From Nocardioides sp. CER19 (GTDB taxonomy: Bacteria; Actinomycetota; Actinomycetes; Propionibacteriales; Nocardioidaceae), in the NCBI RefSeq assembly GCF_029846275.1, contig NZ_JARVWS010000001.1:558001-622000 (forward strand): a stretch of 64,000 nucleotides of DNA. Direction: 5' to 3'. Below are positions 48,960-57,321 of the stretch, one piece after another. The notes beneath the pieces are model-generated. The model was not told the DNA's origin and made no database searches. It was given only the letters and a program-made list of their open reading frames with translations. Position 1 is the stretch's first letter. Every line of letters starts with the position of its first letter. The position numbers were made by a program, and so were the translations under genes.

Positions 48960-49594
48960 GCCAGCCCGTACAGCCGGTCCCCTGCGTCCCCGAGACCGGG
49001 CACGATGTAGCCCTTCTCGTTGAGCCGCTCGTCCACGGCGGCGGTGACGACCGTGACCGGGATGTCCACGCCCTCGAGCCCCTTCTCGAGGTTGGCCAGG
49101 CCCTCCGGCGCCGACAGCAGCGTGATGCAGGTGATGTGGTCGGCGCCCCGGTCGACCAGGAACCGGATGGCGGCCGCCAGCGTGCCACCGGTCGCGAGCA
49201 TCGGGTCGAGCACGTAGCACTGCCGGCCGGACAGGTCCTCGGGCAGCCGCTCGGCGTACGTCGTGGCCTGCAGCGTCTCCTCGTTGCGCACCATGCCGAG
49301 GAAGCCGACCTCGCCGGTCGGCAGCAGCCGCATCATCCCGTCGAGCATGCCGAGACCGGCGCGCAGGATCGGGACGACGAGCGGGGTCGGCCGGGCCAGC
49401 CGTACGCCGGTCGTGGGCGCCACGGGCGTCGTGATGTCGTGCGCCTCGACGCGGACCTCGCGGGTCGCCTCGTAGGCGAGGAGCGTGACCAGCTCTTCGG
49501 CCAGCGCTCGGAACGTCGGTGAGTCGGTGGTCTCGTCGCGCAGCCGGGTGAGCTTGTGGGCGACGAGCGGGTGGTCCACGACGTGGGTGCGCAT
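48953..49594 (-). CDS. upp: Uracil phosphoribosyltransferase
   Basis: A 213-residue pyrimidine salvage enzyme making UMP from uracil and [21 protein letters not shown], the PRPP motif [17 protein letters not shown] and C-terminal [15 protein letters not shown] (uracil-binding) are all present. Monocistronic, divergent from the tadA-associated gene. Confidence 0.96.
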   Translation of the reverse strand: MRTHVVDHPLVAHKLTRLRDETTDSPTFRALAEELVTLLAYEATREVRVEAHDITTPVAPTTGVRLARPTPLVVPILRAGLGMLDGMMRLLPTGEVGFLGMVRNEETLQATTYAERLPEDLSGRQCYVLDPMLATGGTLAAAIRFLVDRGADHITCITLLSAPEGLANLEKGLEGVDIPVTVVTAAVDERLNEKGYIVPGLGDAGDRLYGLAQ

Positions 49595-49690
49595 GGGCCG
49601 AACCCTAGTGGGTGCGCGATCTCGGTGGAGGCCCGCCATCGGGAGGGCAAAGGGGTTGGCGGGTCGCGTGCGGGATGTCAGTCTGGTGTC

Positions 49691-50176
49691 ATGTCCGATG
49701 CGTTGGAGGGGGTCGACTTCGCTCTCGCGGTCTACCGCGAGGAGGGGGTCTGGCAGGTCCAGGAGCTCGCGCACGACCTGCTCAACGACGTCGACACGCT
49801 GGCGCACGCGTTGCGCCGCTTCCCCGGCGACGGCGGCGCCGTCGGGCTCATCGGGATCGACGAGGACTTCTTCGTCGTCGTACGCGTGGTGGGCGCGAAC
49901 GTCCGCGTCCTGCTCTCGGACGTCACCGCGGCCGACGAGTGGGAGCTGGCGGCGAGCGTGGTGGACTTCCTGGGGCTGCCGATGCCCGAGGAGGAGGACG
50001 AGCCCGAGCCGGCCGGCGACCTGGGGCTGCTCTCCGACGCGGGGGTGAGCGCCATGGACATGGGCGTCCTGCTCGACGACGTCGACCTCTACCCCGACGA
50101 GATGCTCTCCGAGGTCGCCCGCAAGCTCGGCTTCGGCAAGGCCTTCGACGACGCGGTCGGGTTCACCAACGCGTGA
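49691..50176 (+). CDS. tRNA adenosine deaminase-associated protein
   Basis: A 161-residue acidic protein: [53 protein letters not shown], then an acidic linker and [27 protein letters not shown]. This family is encoded next to tadA across actinobacteria; its role is unknown. tadA begins 33 bp downstream. Confidence 0.88.
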   Translation: MSDALEGVDFALAVYREEGVWQVQELAHDLLNDVDTLAHALRRFPGDGGAVGLIGIDEDFFVVVRVVGANVRVLLSDVTAADEWELAASVVDFLGLPMPEEEDEPEPAGDLGLLSDAGVSAMDMGVLLDDVDLYPDEMLSEVARKLGFGKAFDDAVGFTNA

Positions 50177-50209
50177 CGCCGGCCCCGGACGTCATACGAT
50201 CCGGACGCC

Positions 50210-50668
50210 ATGACCGCCGGCCCGTACGACGTCCCGATGACCGCCGCCCTCACCGAGGCGCGCGCCGCCCTCGCGACCGGTGACGTCCCCATCGGCGCGG
50301 TCGTCCTCGACCCGGCCGGTGAGGTGATCGGCCGCGGCCGCAACGTCCGGGAGGCCGCCGGCGACCCGACCGGCCATGCCGAGGTCGTCGCCCTGCGCGA
50401 GGCGGCCCGCCACCTCGGGGAGTGGCGGCTCGAGGGCTGCACCCTCGTCGTCACGCTCGAACCCTGCACGATGTGTGCCGGCGCGCTGGTGCTGGCACGG
50501 GTCGGGAGGCTGGTCTTCGGCGCGTTCGACGACAAGGCCGGCGCGGTCGGCTCGTTGTGGGACGTCGTCCGCGACCGCCGGCTCAACCACCGCCCGGAGG
50601 TGGTGTCCGGGGTGCTGGCGGCGGAGGCGACGGGCCTCCTGGAGGAGTTCTTCCGCGGTCGGCGGTGA
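50210..50668 (+). CDS. tadA: tRNA adenosine(34) deaminase
   Basis: A 152-residue Zn deaminase forming inosine at the wobble position of tRNA-Arg(ACG). Zn/catalytic motifs TGHAEVVALR and LEPCTMCAGAL; FGAFDDKAGAVGSLWDVV and C-terminal EEFFRGRR are typical. TACGAT, 9 nt before the ATG, could be the -10 of a near-leaderless promoter. Confidence 0.94.
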   Translation: MTAGPYDVPMTAALTEARAALATGDVPIGAVVLDPAGEVIGRGRNVREAAGDPTGHAEVVALREAARHLGEWRLEGCTLVVTLEPCTMCAGALVLARVGRLVFGAFDDKAGAVGSLWDVVRDRRLNHRPEVVSGVLAAEATGLLEEFFRGRR

Positions 50669-50681
50669 CGTGCTCGCGGGA

Positions 50682-50769
50682 TGTTCATCGAGGTATGCAG
50701 CCGAGTGCGCACCTCCCGTGGGGAGTTCCGCCCCGGAAGTGACGGTTCGCCTGCATACCTCGACGAACA
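50682..50769. repeat. Palindromic element, copy 1
   Basis: 19-bp terminal inverted repeats (50682-50700 TGTTCATCGAGGTATGCAG and 50751-50769, one mismatch) flank a ~50-bp centre. A second copy with 145-bp offset is at 50827-50914. Homology between copies extends past the right arm to about 50787. It sits between tadA and the 3' end of the LacI gene. Confidence 0.8.
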
Positions 50770-50826
50770 GACGCCGGCGACCTCAGTCCATCGGTCGGCG
50801 CCCGTTCACACCTGAGCGGCCCTGCA

Positions 50827-50914
50827 TGTTCATCGAGGTATGCAGCCGAATGCACACCTCTCGTGTGGAGCTCCGCCCGGGAAGTGACGGTTCGCCTGCA
50901 TACCTCGACGAACA
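50827..50914. repeat. Palindromic element, copy 2
   Basis: Same 19-bp arms (50827-50845 and 50896-50914) and closely similar centre as copy 1. Its right flank runs into the LacI stop codon (50928-50930), and copy 1 carries a degenerate version of that flank, so the duplicated unit probably included the end of the LacI gene. Confidence 0.8.
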
Positions 50915-50927
50915 GACGCCGGCGACC

Positions 50928-51956
50928 TCAGCCCAACGTCGAAGCCCGCGCCACCAGCTCGGGGGTGAACATGACCTGCTGGTGCCGATGGGCGGGGTTG
51001 CCGGCCTCGTCGAGGACCAGCTCGGCCGCCGCCCGGCCGAGCTCCTGGCGGGGCTGCCGCACGGAGGTGAGGGGTACGGCGGCCGCCGCGGCGAAGTCGA
51101 TGTCGTCGTAGCCGACGATGGACAGCTGGTCGGGCACACGCAGGCCCACCGAGGTGGCCTGCTGGAGGAGTCCGAAGGCGACGAGGTCGTTGGCGCAGAA
51201 CGCGGCGGTGGGGCGGCGGCCCGACGGGATCCCGGCGAGCCGCTCGCCGGCGGAGCGCCCGGAGGCGGCCGTCAGTGAGTCGACCGCCAGCAGGGTGAGG
51301 TCCTCCTCGGGGAGGCCGGCGGCCGCCCAGGCCTGCCGGGCGCCTTCGTAGCGGTCGGTCACCTGGCCGATGCTGAGCGGGCCGCCGACGAAGGCCACGC
51401 GGCGGTGGCCCCGGTCGATGAGATGCTCGACCGCCAGGCGCCCGCCGAGGACGTCGTCGACGGCGACCGAGCAGAACTCGCCGCCCTTGCGGATCCGGTC
51501 CACCACGACCAGCGGCGTGCCGCGGCGGGCGATGGCGTCGAGCAGAGAGCTGTCCGGCTCGACCGGCGTGATGAGGATGCCCTGGACGCGCTGCTGCTCG
51601 AGGTGCTCGAGGTGGGTCGCCTCCCGCGTGGCCCGACCGTCGCTGTTGCACAGGAAGAGCGACATTTCGGCGCCCTCGGCGGCACGCTCGATCCCCTGGG
51701 CGACGTCGGTGAAGAACGGGTTGCTCGCGTCGAGCATCACGTAGGCCAGCGTCCTGGTCCGGCCGGCGCGGAGCGACCGCGCCGACTCGTTGCGGACGAA
51801 CCCGAGGTCGGCCATCGCGCGCTCCACCCTCTCCCGCGTCGCTGCGGTGACCCGGTCGGGGCGGTTGAGGACGTTGGAGACGGTGCCGAGGGAGACGCCC
51901 GCTGCGGCGGCGACGTCCTTGACGGAGGCCGACAGCGGCTGGCGCGCGCTGACCAT
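50928..51956 (-). CDS. LacI-family repressor of the rhamnose regulon
   Basis: A 342-residue regulator. HTH at the N-terminus (VKDVAAAAGVSLGTVSNVLNRPDRVTAATRERV) with hinge AMADLGFVRNESARSL, and a periplasmic-binding-protein-like sensor (YVMLDASNPFFTDVAQGIE, GRRPTAAFCANDLVAFGLL, LSIVGYDDIDFA). Divergent from the rhamnose ABC operon; two TTGAAACG-type operators lie between. Rhamnose or a phosphorylated intermediate is the likely inducer (inference). ATG at 51956 has GGGGGA upstream. Confidence 0.92.
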   Translation of the reverse strand: MVSARQPLSASVKDVAAAAGVSLGTVSNVLNRPDRVTAATRERVERAMADLGFVRNESARSLRAGRTRTLAYVMLDASNPFFTDVAQGIERAAEGAEMSLFLCNSDGRATREATHLEHLEQQRVQGILITPVEPDSSLLDAIARRGTPLVVVDRIRKGGEFCSVAVDDVLGGRLAVEHLIDRGHRRVAFVGGPLSIGQVTDRYEGARQAWAAAGLPEEDLTLLAVDSLTAASGRSAGERLAGIPSGRRPTAAFCANDLVAFGLLQQATSVGLRVPDQLSIVGYDDIDFAAAAAVPLTSVRQPRQELGRAAAELVLDEAGNPAHRHQQVMFTPELVARASTLG

Positions 51957-51984
51957 GCTTCCCCCTTCGATGAGCTGCCCCGAA

Positions 51985-51998
51985 TTGAAACGGTCCAA
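51985..51998. promoter_or_regulatory. LacI-type operator 1 (TTGAAACGGTCCAA)
   Basis: Left half TTGAAACG matches operator 2 (reverse orientation TTGAAACGTTTTAA at 52095-52108). Only 28 bp before the LacI start, fitting autorepression. Confidence 0.6.
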
Positions 51999-52052
51999 GC
52001 CGACCGTTGTCAACGCGCACGTCACCGGTACGAAATATTTTCGTCGCTTCTC

Positions 52053-52082
52053 TTGACGTCTGTGATTGCGGTCACCTACGTT
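52053..52082 (+). promoter_or_regulatory. Promoter of the rhamnose operon
   Basis: TTGACG (52053-52058), 18-bp spacer, TACGTT (52077-52082). Expected start near 52089, so operator 2 covers the initial transcribed bases and would block initiation. Confidence 0.6.
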
Positions 52083-52094
52083 CATCCGGTCGTA

Positions 52095-52108
52095 TTAAAA
52101 CGTTTCAA
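52095..52108. promoter_or_regulatory. LacI-type operator 2 (TTAAAACGTTTCAA)
   Basis: Near-perfect palindrome centred on ACGT, with the central CG typical of LacI-family sites. Lies between promoter and the AAGGAG SD of the ATPase gene. Confidence 0.7.
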
Positions 52109-52119
52109 AAGGAGCGGAC

Positions 52120-53670
52120 ATGCCGGAACCGGCCACGGCCGACGTGGTCCTGGAGCTCCAGGACGTCGCGAAGTCGTTCGGCTCCGTGATCGCGCTGCGC
52201 GCGGGCAGCATCACCGTGTCGCGCGGCTCGATCCATGCGCTCGTCGGCGAGAACGGCGCGGGCAAGTCGACCCTCGTGAAGATCGTCGCGGGCGTCCATC
52301 GGCGCGACGCTGGCACCTTCCGGTTCCTGGGCGAGGACGTGGACTTCCACTCGACCGCCGCCTCGAAGGCGGCCGGCATCGCGGTGATCTACCAGGAGCC
52401 GACGCTGTTCCCCGACCTCTCGGTCACCGAGAACATCTTCATGGGTCGCCAGCCGGTCGGCCGCGGCCACCGCATCGACCGGGCCGCGATGTACGCCGAG
52501 GCCAGCGCGCTCTTCGAGCGGCTCGGCGTCCGCATCGACCCGCGCCGACCCGCCCGCGGCCTCTCGATCGCCGACCAGCAGATCATCGAGATCGCCAAGG
52601 CCATCTCGCTCGACGCCAGCCTTTTGATCATGGACGAGCCGACCGCGGCGCTGAGCGGCCTGGAGGTCGAGCGCCTCTTCGCCGTCGCCCGCAGCCTGCG
52701 CGACGAGGGTCGCGGTCTGGTCTTCATCTCGCACCGCTTCGACGAGGTCTTCGAGCTCTGCGACACCGTCACGGTGATGCGCGACGGTGACTACATCTCC
52801 ACCGACCCCATCGCCGACACCACCGTCGACGAGATCGTGGCGAGGATGGTCGGCCGCGAGGTCGCCGAGCTGTTCCCCAAGTCGCCGGCGCCGATCGGCG
52901 ACCCGGTGCTCGAGGTGACCGGCCTGAGCTCCGCCGGCGTCTTCCACGACGTCGACCTCACCGTCCGTGCGGGCGAGATCGTCGGGCTCGCCGGCCTGGT
53001 CGGCGCCGGACGCAGCGAGATCGCCCGCGCGATCTTCGGCGTCGACGGCTACGACAGCGGCACCGTGCGGATGCTCGGCCGCGAGGTGCCTCGGCGCAAC
53101 GTGCGGGCCGCCATCCGGGCGGGCATGGCCCTCGTGCCCGAGGACCGGCGCAAGCAGGGCCTGGTCGTCGAGTCGTCGGTGGCCCGCAACATCGCCTCGG
53201 TGATCCGTCGCGGCCTCTCGAAGGCAGGCGTGCTCACCACCGGCGCGGAGAACCGGGCCAGCAGCCCCTGGGCGGGACGCCTCGAGGTCAAGACCGCGGC
53301 GCTCGACATGCCGGCCACGACGATGAGCGGCGGCAACCAGCAGAAGGTCGTCATCGCCAAGTGGCTGGCGACCCAGCCCCGGCTCCTCATCATCGACGAG
53401 CCCACCCGCGGCATCGACGTCGGCACCAAGGCCGAGGTCCACCGGCTCCTCTCCGACCTCGCCGGTCAGGGCGTCGCGATCCTCATGATCTCCTCCGAGC
53501 TCCCCGAGGTCCTCGGCATGGCGGACCGGGTCCTGGTTGTCTGCGAAGGCGAGATCACCGCAGACATCGACAGGGCCGAGGCGACCCCCGAGAAGGTCAT
53601 GCACGCGGCGACGCGGGCGGCCCGCCCCAACGACATCGAGCCCACGACCACGATGGAGGTCTCGGCATGA
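52120..53670 (+). CDS. rhaT: Rhamnose ABC importer, ATP-binding protein (two ATPase domains)
   Basis: A 516-residue CUT2-type sugar importer ATPase. First domain: Walker A GENGAGKST, Q-loop YQEPTLFPDLSV, Walker B LLIMDEPTAALS; its signature reads LSIADQQ, a known CUT2 variant. Second domain: degenerate Walker A GLVGAGRSE, signature MSGGNQQKV, Walker B LLIIDEPTRGIDVG. Rhamnose specificity is inferred from the mutarotase, isomerase and kinase downstream. AAGGAG SD; stop overlaps the permease ATG. Confidence 0.93.
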   Translation: MPEPATADVVLELQDVAKSFGSVIALRAGSITVSRGSIHALVGENGAGKSTLVKIVAGVHRRDAGTFRFLGEDVDFHSTAASKAAGIAVIYQEPTLFPDLSVTENIFMGRQPVGRGHRIDRAAMYAEASALFERLGVRIDPRRPARGLSIADQQIIEIAKAISLDASLLIMDEPTAALSGLEVERLFAVARSLRDEGRGLVFISHRFDEVFELCDTVTVMRDGDYISTDPIADTTVDEIVARMVGREVAELFPKSPAPIGDPVLEVTGLSSAGVFHDVDLTVRAGEIVGLAGLVGAGRSEIARAIFGVDGYDSGTVRMLGREVPRRNVRAAIRAGMALVPEDRRKQGLVVESSVARNIASVIRRGLSKAGVLTTGAENRASSPWAGRLEVKTAALDMPATTMSGGNQQKVVIAKWLATQPRLLIIDEPTRGIDVGTKAEVHRLLSDLAGQGVAILMISSELPEVLGMADRVLVVCEGEITADIDRAEATPEKVMHAATRAARPNDIEPTTTMEVSA

Positions 53671-54698
53671 GCGCCCTCACGCTGACCCCCAGCCAGATGT
53701 CGCCGGCCCGACGCATCGTCGGCGGCGCTCTGCGCTCCCGCGAGATCGCCGTCGCGCTGGTGCTGGTGCTGGTGATCGCCGCGACGACGATCAAGAACGA
53801 CCAGTTCCTCTTCGGCGCCAACGGCTGGCGCGACCTGCTGCTGACCCCCGCGATCCTCGTGCTCCTCGCGGTCGGTCAGACCTCGGTCATCATCACCCGC
53901 AACGTCGACCTCTCGGTCGGATCGGTCGTCGGCCTGACGGCCTACCTGACCGGGCGGATCTTCATCGCCCACCCCGGTACGCCGGTCCTGCTGGTCTTCC
54001 TCATCGGGTTGCTGTTCGGCGGCGTGCTGGGGCTGGTCAACGGCGCGCTGGTCGCCTGGGGCAAGGTGCCCGCCCTCGTCATCACCCTCGGCACGCTCTA
54101 CATCTACCGAGGCATCTTCTTGACCTGGGCCGGCAGCAACCGCGTCAACGCCTCCGACATGCCCGACAACTTCCTCAAGCTGGGCACGCAGCAGATCCTC
54201 GGCATCCCGGTGCTGACCATCGTCGCCCTCGTCGTGCTGGCCTTGGTCGGCTACTACCTCTACACGGCCCGCGGCGGCCGCGAGCTCTACGCGATCGGGT
54301 CCGACCCGGACGCGGCGGAGCTCTACGGCCTCCGGGTGACCCGCCGGATCCTGGCCGCGTTCCTGCTCTCCGGAGCGATGGCCGGCCTGGCCGGGGTGGC
54401 GACCGCCGCCCGCTACGGGACCGTGAGCTCCAACGCCGGCCTCAACCTCGAGCTGCAGGCAGTCGCCGCCGCGGTCATCGGCGGCGTCGCGATCTTCGGC
54501 GGCAGCGGCACGGTCTGGGGCGCCGCGATCGGTGCCTTCCTGCTCGTGACCATCAACCGTGCCCTGCCCGTGCTGGGTGTCCAGGACTTCTGGCAGCAGT
54601 TCGTCGTGGGCGTCCTCATCATCGGCTCCATCGTCCTCGACCGGGTGCTCTCCCTCCGGCGGGACCGCAAGATCATCGAAGCGAGGGACATCGCATGA
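53667..54698 (+). CDS. rhaP: Rhamnose ABC importer, permease 1
   Basis: A 343-residue CUT2 permease (RbsC type) with about 8-10 membrane segments. Conserved VIITRNVDLSVGSVVGLTAY, ALVITLGTLYIYRGIF, ELYAIGSDPDAAELYGLRV and AAVIGGVAIFGGSGTVWGA. Overlaps the ATPase gene by 4 nt and permease 2 by 4 nt. Confidence 0.93.
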   Translation: MSALTLTPSQMSPARRIVGGALRSREIAVALVLVLVIAATTIKNDQFLFGANGWRDLLLTPAILVLLAVGQTSVIITRNVDLSVGSVVGLTAYLTGRIFIAHPGTPVLLVFLIGLLFGGVLGLVNGALVAWGKVPALVITLGTLYIYRGIFLTWAGSNRVNASDMPDNFLKLGTQQILGIPVLTIVALVVLALVGYYLYTARGGRELYAIGSDPDAAELYGLRVTRRILAAFLLSGAMAGLAGVATAARYGTVSSNAGLNLELQAVAAAVIGGVAIFGGSGTVWGAAIGAFLLVTINRALPVLGVQDFWQQFVVGVLIIGSIVLDRVLSLRRDRKIIEARDIA

Positions 54699-55786
54699 CC
54701 TCCGCGACCGCAACCGCCGAAGCACCGGTCGGCCGGACCTACCGGCCCTACAGCCAGCCGTGGTGGCGACGGGTGCTCCTCACCCGCGAGTTCGCGATCA
54801 TCGGGCTCCTCGTCCTGGTGTTCGCGTGGGCCTCGGCCAACGTCGCCAACTTCAACAGCCCGCTGACGGTCTACTTCCTCGGCCTCGACAACGCCGAGAT
54901 CATGCTGATCGCGCTGCCCATGGCGCTGGTCATCATCACCGGTGAGATCGACCTGTCGGTGGCGAGCGTCGTCGGCCTCTCGAGCGTCATGGTGGGCCTC
55001 CTCCACCAGGACGCCGGCCTCTCGATCCCGCTCGCCGGACTGATCGCGATCCTCGTCGGCGTCGTCGCTGGTGCGCTCAACGGCTTCCTGGTCGCGTACG
55101 TCGGCCTGCCGTCGCTCGCCGTGACGATCGGCACCCTGGCGCTCTACCGGGGTCTGGCCGTCGGCCTGCTCGGCACCACCGCCAAGACCGACTTCCCGGA
55201 CAAGTGGACCACCCTCGCGCAGGAGCACATCGGGACCAGCCGCTACCCCGTCATCGTGATCCCGATCCTCGTCCTGCTCGTGGTGTTCGTCTGGGTCCTG
55301 CACTTCTCCTCGTTCGGTCGCGGCGTCTACGAGATCGGGCTCAACGACGAGGCGGCGCACTTCAGCGGCGTCAACGTGGCGCGCACCAAGTTCGTGCTGT
55401 TCATCCTGACCGCGGCGGTGTCGGCCTTCGCCGGCATCTACATCACGCTGCGGACCGGCAACGCCCGCGGTGACAACGCGACCGGCGACGAGCTGAAGGT
55501 CATCGCCGCGGTCCTTCTCGGTGGGGTGTCGATCTTCGGCGGACGCGGTGCGCTGCACGGCGTCGTCGCCGGCGTCCTGCTCATCGGCGTCATCCAGAGC
55601 GCCATGCGGCTCGAGAACCAGACGGTCAACGTCATCAACATCGTCATCGGCGCCCTCCTGGTGCTCTCGGTGATGTCCACCAGCGTGCTCGCCTGGATCT
55701 CCAGGCTCTCGGCCCGGCGAGCCGGTCTCGGAAACCTTCGGCGGCGGCAAGCGGTCGCCTCGTCATCCCGCACCACAGAGAGGTAA
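54695..55786 (+). CDS. rhaQ: Rhamnose ABC importer, permease 2
   Basis: A 363-residue CUT2 permease forming a heterodimer with permease 1. VIITGEIDLSVASVVGLSSV, LPSLAVTIGTLALYRGLAVG, GVYEIGLNDEAAHFSGVNV, AVLLGGVSIFGGRGALHG. A polar, Arg/Ser-rich C-terminal tail of about 30 residues is extra. Followed by the binding-protein gene after 6 bp. Confidence 0.93.
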   Translation: MTSATATAEAPVGRTYRPYSQPWWRRVLLTREFAIIGLLVLVFAWASANVANFNSPLTVYFLGLDNAEIMLIALPMALVIITGEIDLSVASVVGLSSVMVGLLHQDAGLSIPLAGLIAILVGVVAGALNGFLVAYVGLPSLAVTIGTLALYRGLAVGLLGTTAKTDFPDKWTTLAQEHIGTSRYPVIVIPILVLLVVFVWVLHFSSFGRGVYEIGLNDEAAHFSGVNVARTKFVLFILTAAVSAFAGIYITLRTGNARGDNATGDELKVIAAVLLGGVSIFGGRGALHGVVAGVLLIGVIQSAMRLENQTVNVINIVIGALLVLSVMSTSVLAWISRLSARRAGLGNLRRRQAVASSSRTTER

Positions 55787-55792
55787 TGAACG

Positions 55793-56845
55793 ATGAAGTT
55801 CAGCCACCGACGGCTCACGGCCTGCGCCGCCGTCGTCGCGACAGCCACGCTGGGCCTGACCGCTTGCGGCGGCAGTGACAACGGCTCCAGCAACGCCAGC
55901 AGCGGCAACGGGGGCGGGGGCAGCAGCAGCGGCACCACCGTCACCTTCATCCCGAAGAACCTCGGCAACCCCTACTTCGACGCCAGCGACAAGGACGGCG
56001 GCAAGAAGGCGGTCGAGGAGTTCAAGGGCAAGTACCAGGAGGTCGGTCCCGACACGGCCACCCCTGACGGCCAGGTCTCCTTCATCAACACCGCCGCCCA
56101 GCAGGGCGTGAAGGCGCTGGTGATCTCGGCCGACGACCCCAAGGCCCCGTGCAGCGCCATCAAGCAGGCGATGTCGGCCGGCACCAAGGTCGTCACGTTC
56201 GACTCCGACACCAGCGCCGACTGCCGCGACCTGTTCGTCAACCAGGCGACGGCCGAGGGCATCGCCAAGACCGAGGTCGACGAGATCGCCAAGCAGATCG
56301 GCGACACCGGCGAGATCGCGATCCTGTCGGCGGCCGCCAACGCGACCAACCAGAACGCCTGGATCGACCTCATGAAGAAGGACCTGGCGGCCGACCACCC
56401 GAACATCAAGCTGGTCGACACCGTCTACGGCAACGACGACGACCAGACGTCGTTCGACAAGACAGCGGCGCTCCTCCAGGACCACCCGAACCTGAAGGGC
56501 ATCATCTCGCCGACCACCGTCGGCATCGCCGCCGCGGCGCGCTACCTCGACACCTCGTCGTCGAAGGGCAAGGTCGCGCTCACCGGTCTGGGCACCCCCA
56601 ACCAGATGCGCAAGTACGTCAAGGACGGCACCGTCACCTCCTTCGCCCTGTGGAACCCGAGCGACCTCGGCTACCTCGCGGCGTACGCCGCCAAGGCGCT
56701 GGTCGACGGCGACATCACCGGCAAGTCGGGTGACTCCTTCACTGCCGGCAAGCTCGGCAAGTTCACGGTCGGCGACAACGGCACCGTCCTCCTGGGCGAC
56801 CCGTTCGTCTTCACCAAGGACAACATCGACCAGTTCAACTTCTGA
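55793..56845 (+). CDS. rhaS: Rhamnose ABC importer, substrate-binding lipoprotein
   Basis: A 350-residue lipoprotein: lipobox LTAC (Cys near residue 25), then a Gly/Ser/Asn-rich linker and a type I periplasmic-binding fold (TVTFIPKNLGNPYFDASDKDGGKKA, GVKALVISADDP, KVVTFDSDTSADCRDLFV). The NPYFD opening is typical of the RhaS/autoinducer-2-like group. A strong hairpin follows its stop. Confidence 0.93.
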   Translation: MKFSHRRLTACAAVVATATLGLTACGGSDNGSSNASSGNGGGGSSSGTTVTFIPKNLGNPYFDASDKDGGKKAVEEFKGKYQEVGPDTATPDGQVSFINTAAQQGVKALVISADDPKAPCSAIKQAMSAGTKVVTFDSDTSADCRDLFVNQATAEGIAKTEVDEIAKQIGDTGEIAILSAAANATNQNAWIDLMKKDLAADHPNIKLVDTVYGNDDDQTSFDKTAALLQDHPNLKGIISPTTVGIAAAARYLDTSSSKGKVALTGLGTPNQMRKYVKDGTVTSFALWNPSDLGYLAAYAAKALVDGDITGKSGDSFTAGKLGKFTVGDNGTVLLGDPFVFTKDNIDQFNF

Positions 56846-56859
56846 GCCGGTCCCGGATC

Positions 56860-56896
56860 GGCGCCTGCCGGGGTTGACCCCGCCCCGGCAGGCGCC
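56860..56896 (+). other. Strong intercistronic hairpin after the binding-protein gene
   Basis: Perfect 14-bp arms GGCGCCTGCCGGGG / CCCCGGCAGGCGCC, 9-nt loop, no U-run. In sugar ABC operons such structures stabilise the binding-protein mRNA or cause partial termination, giving excess binding protein over the downstream enzymes. Confidence 0.7.
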
Positions 56897-56951
56897 ACCG
56901 GGCCCGAACAGGGCCAGCGACACCACAGACCACGGAGGAGGAGGAGGAGGG

Positions 56952-57320
56952 ATGCAGCGCGTGTGCTTCCAGCTCCAGGTGAGGCCCGACCGCCTCGAGG
57001 ACTACAAGAGGCGCCACGCCGCCGTCTGGCCGGACATGGTCCGCGCCCTCCACGAGACCGGCTGGCACAACTACTCGCTCTTCCTGCGGCCCGACGGCCT
57101 CCTCATCGGCTACCTCGAGACGCCGTCGCTCGAGCAGGCCCGGGCGGCGATGGCCGCCCGCGAGGTCAACCGGCGGTGGCAGCGGGAGATGGCGGAGTTC
57201 TTCGAGGACCTCGGTGACGCCGCCCCCGACGAAGGCTTCCTGGAGCTCGAGGAGATCTTCCACCTCGAGGACCAGCTCGGGCTCCAGCCCGACACAGCGG
57301 ACAAGACAGAAGCGAAGTGA
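56952..57320 (+). CDS. rhaM: L-rhamnose mutarotase
   Basis: A 122-residue dimeric alpha-beta barrel interconverting alpha- and beta-L-rhamnose. RVCFQLQVRPDRLEDYKRRHAAVWPDMVRAL has the conserved His of the family; GWHNYSLFLRPDGLLIGYLET and NRRWQREMAEFF follow. A purine-rich SD (GGAGGAGGAGGAGG) precedes the ATG at 56952. The C-terminal ~20 residues are acidic and extra to E. coli RhaM. Confidence 0.93.
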   Translation: MQRVCFQLQVRPDRLEDYKRRHAAVWPDMVRALHETGWHNYSLFLRPDGLLIGYLETPSLEQARAAMAAREVNRRWQREMAEFFEDLGDAAPDEGFLELEEIFHLEDQLGLQPDTADKTEAK

Positions 57321-57321
57321 C

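Noticed and set aside
50682..50932. CRISPR array
   Set aside because: Only two units, each internally palindromic with similar centres; no spacers and no cas genes.
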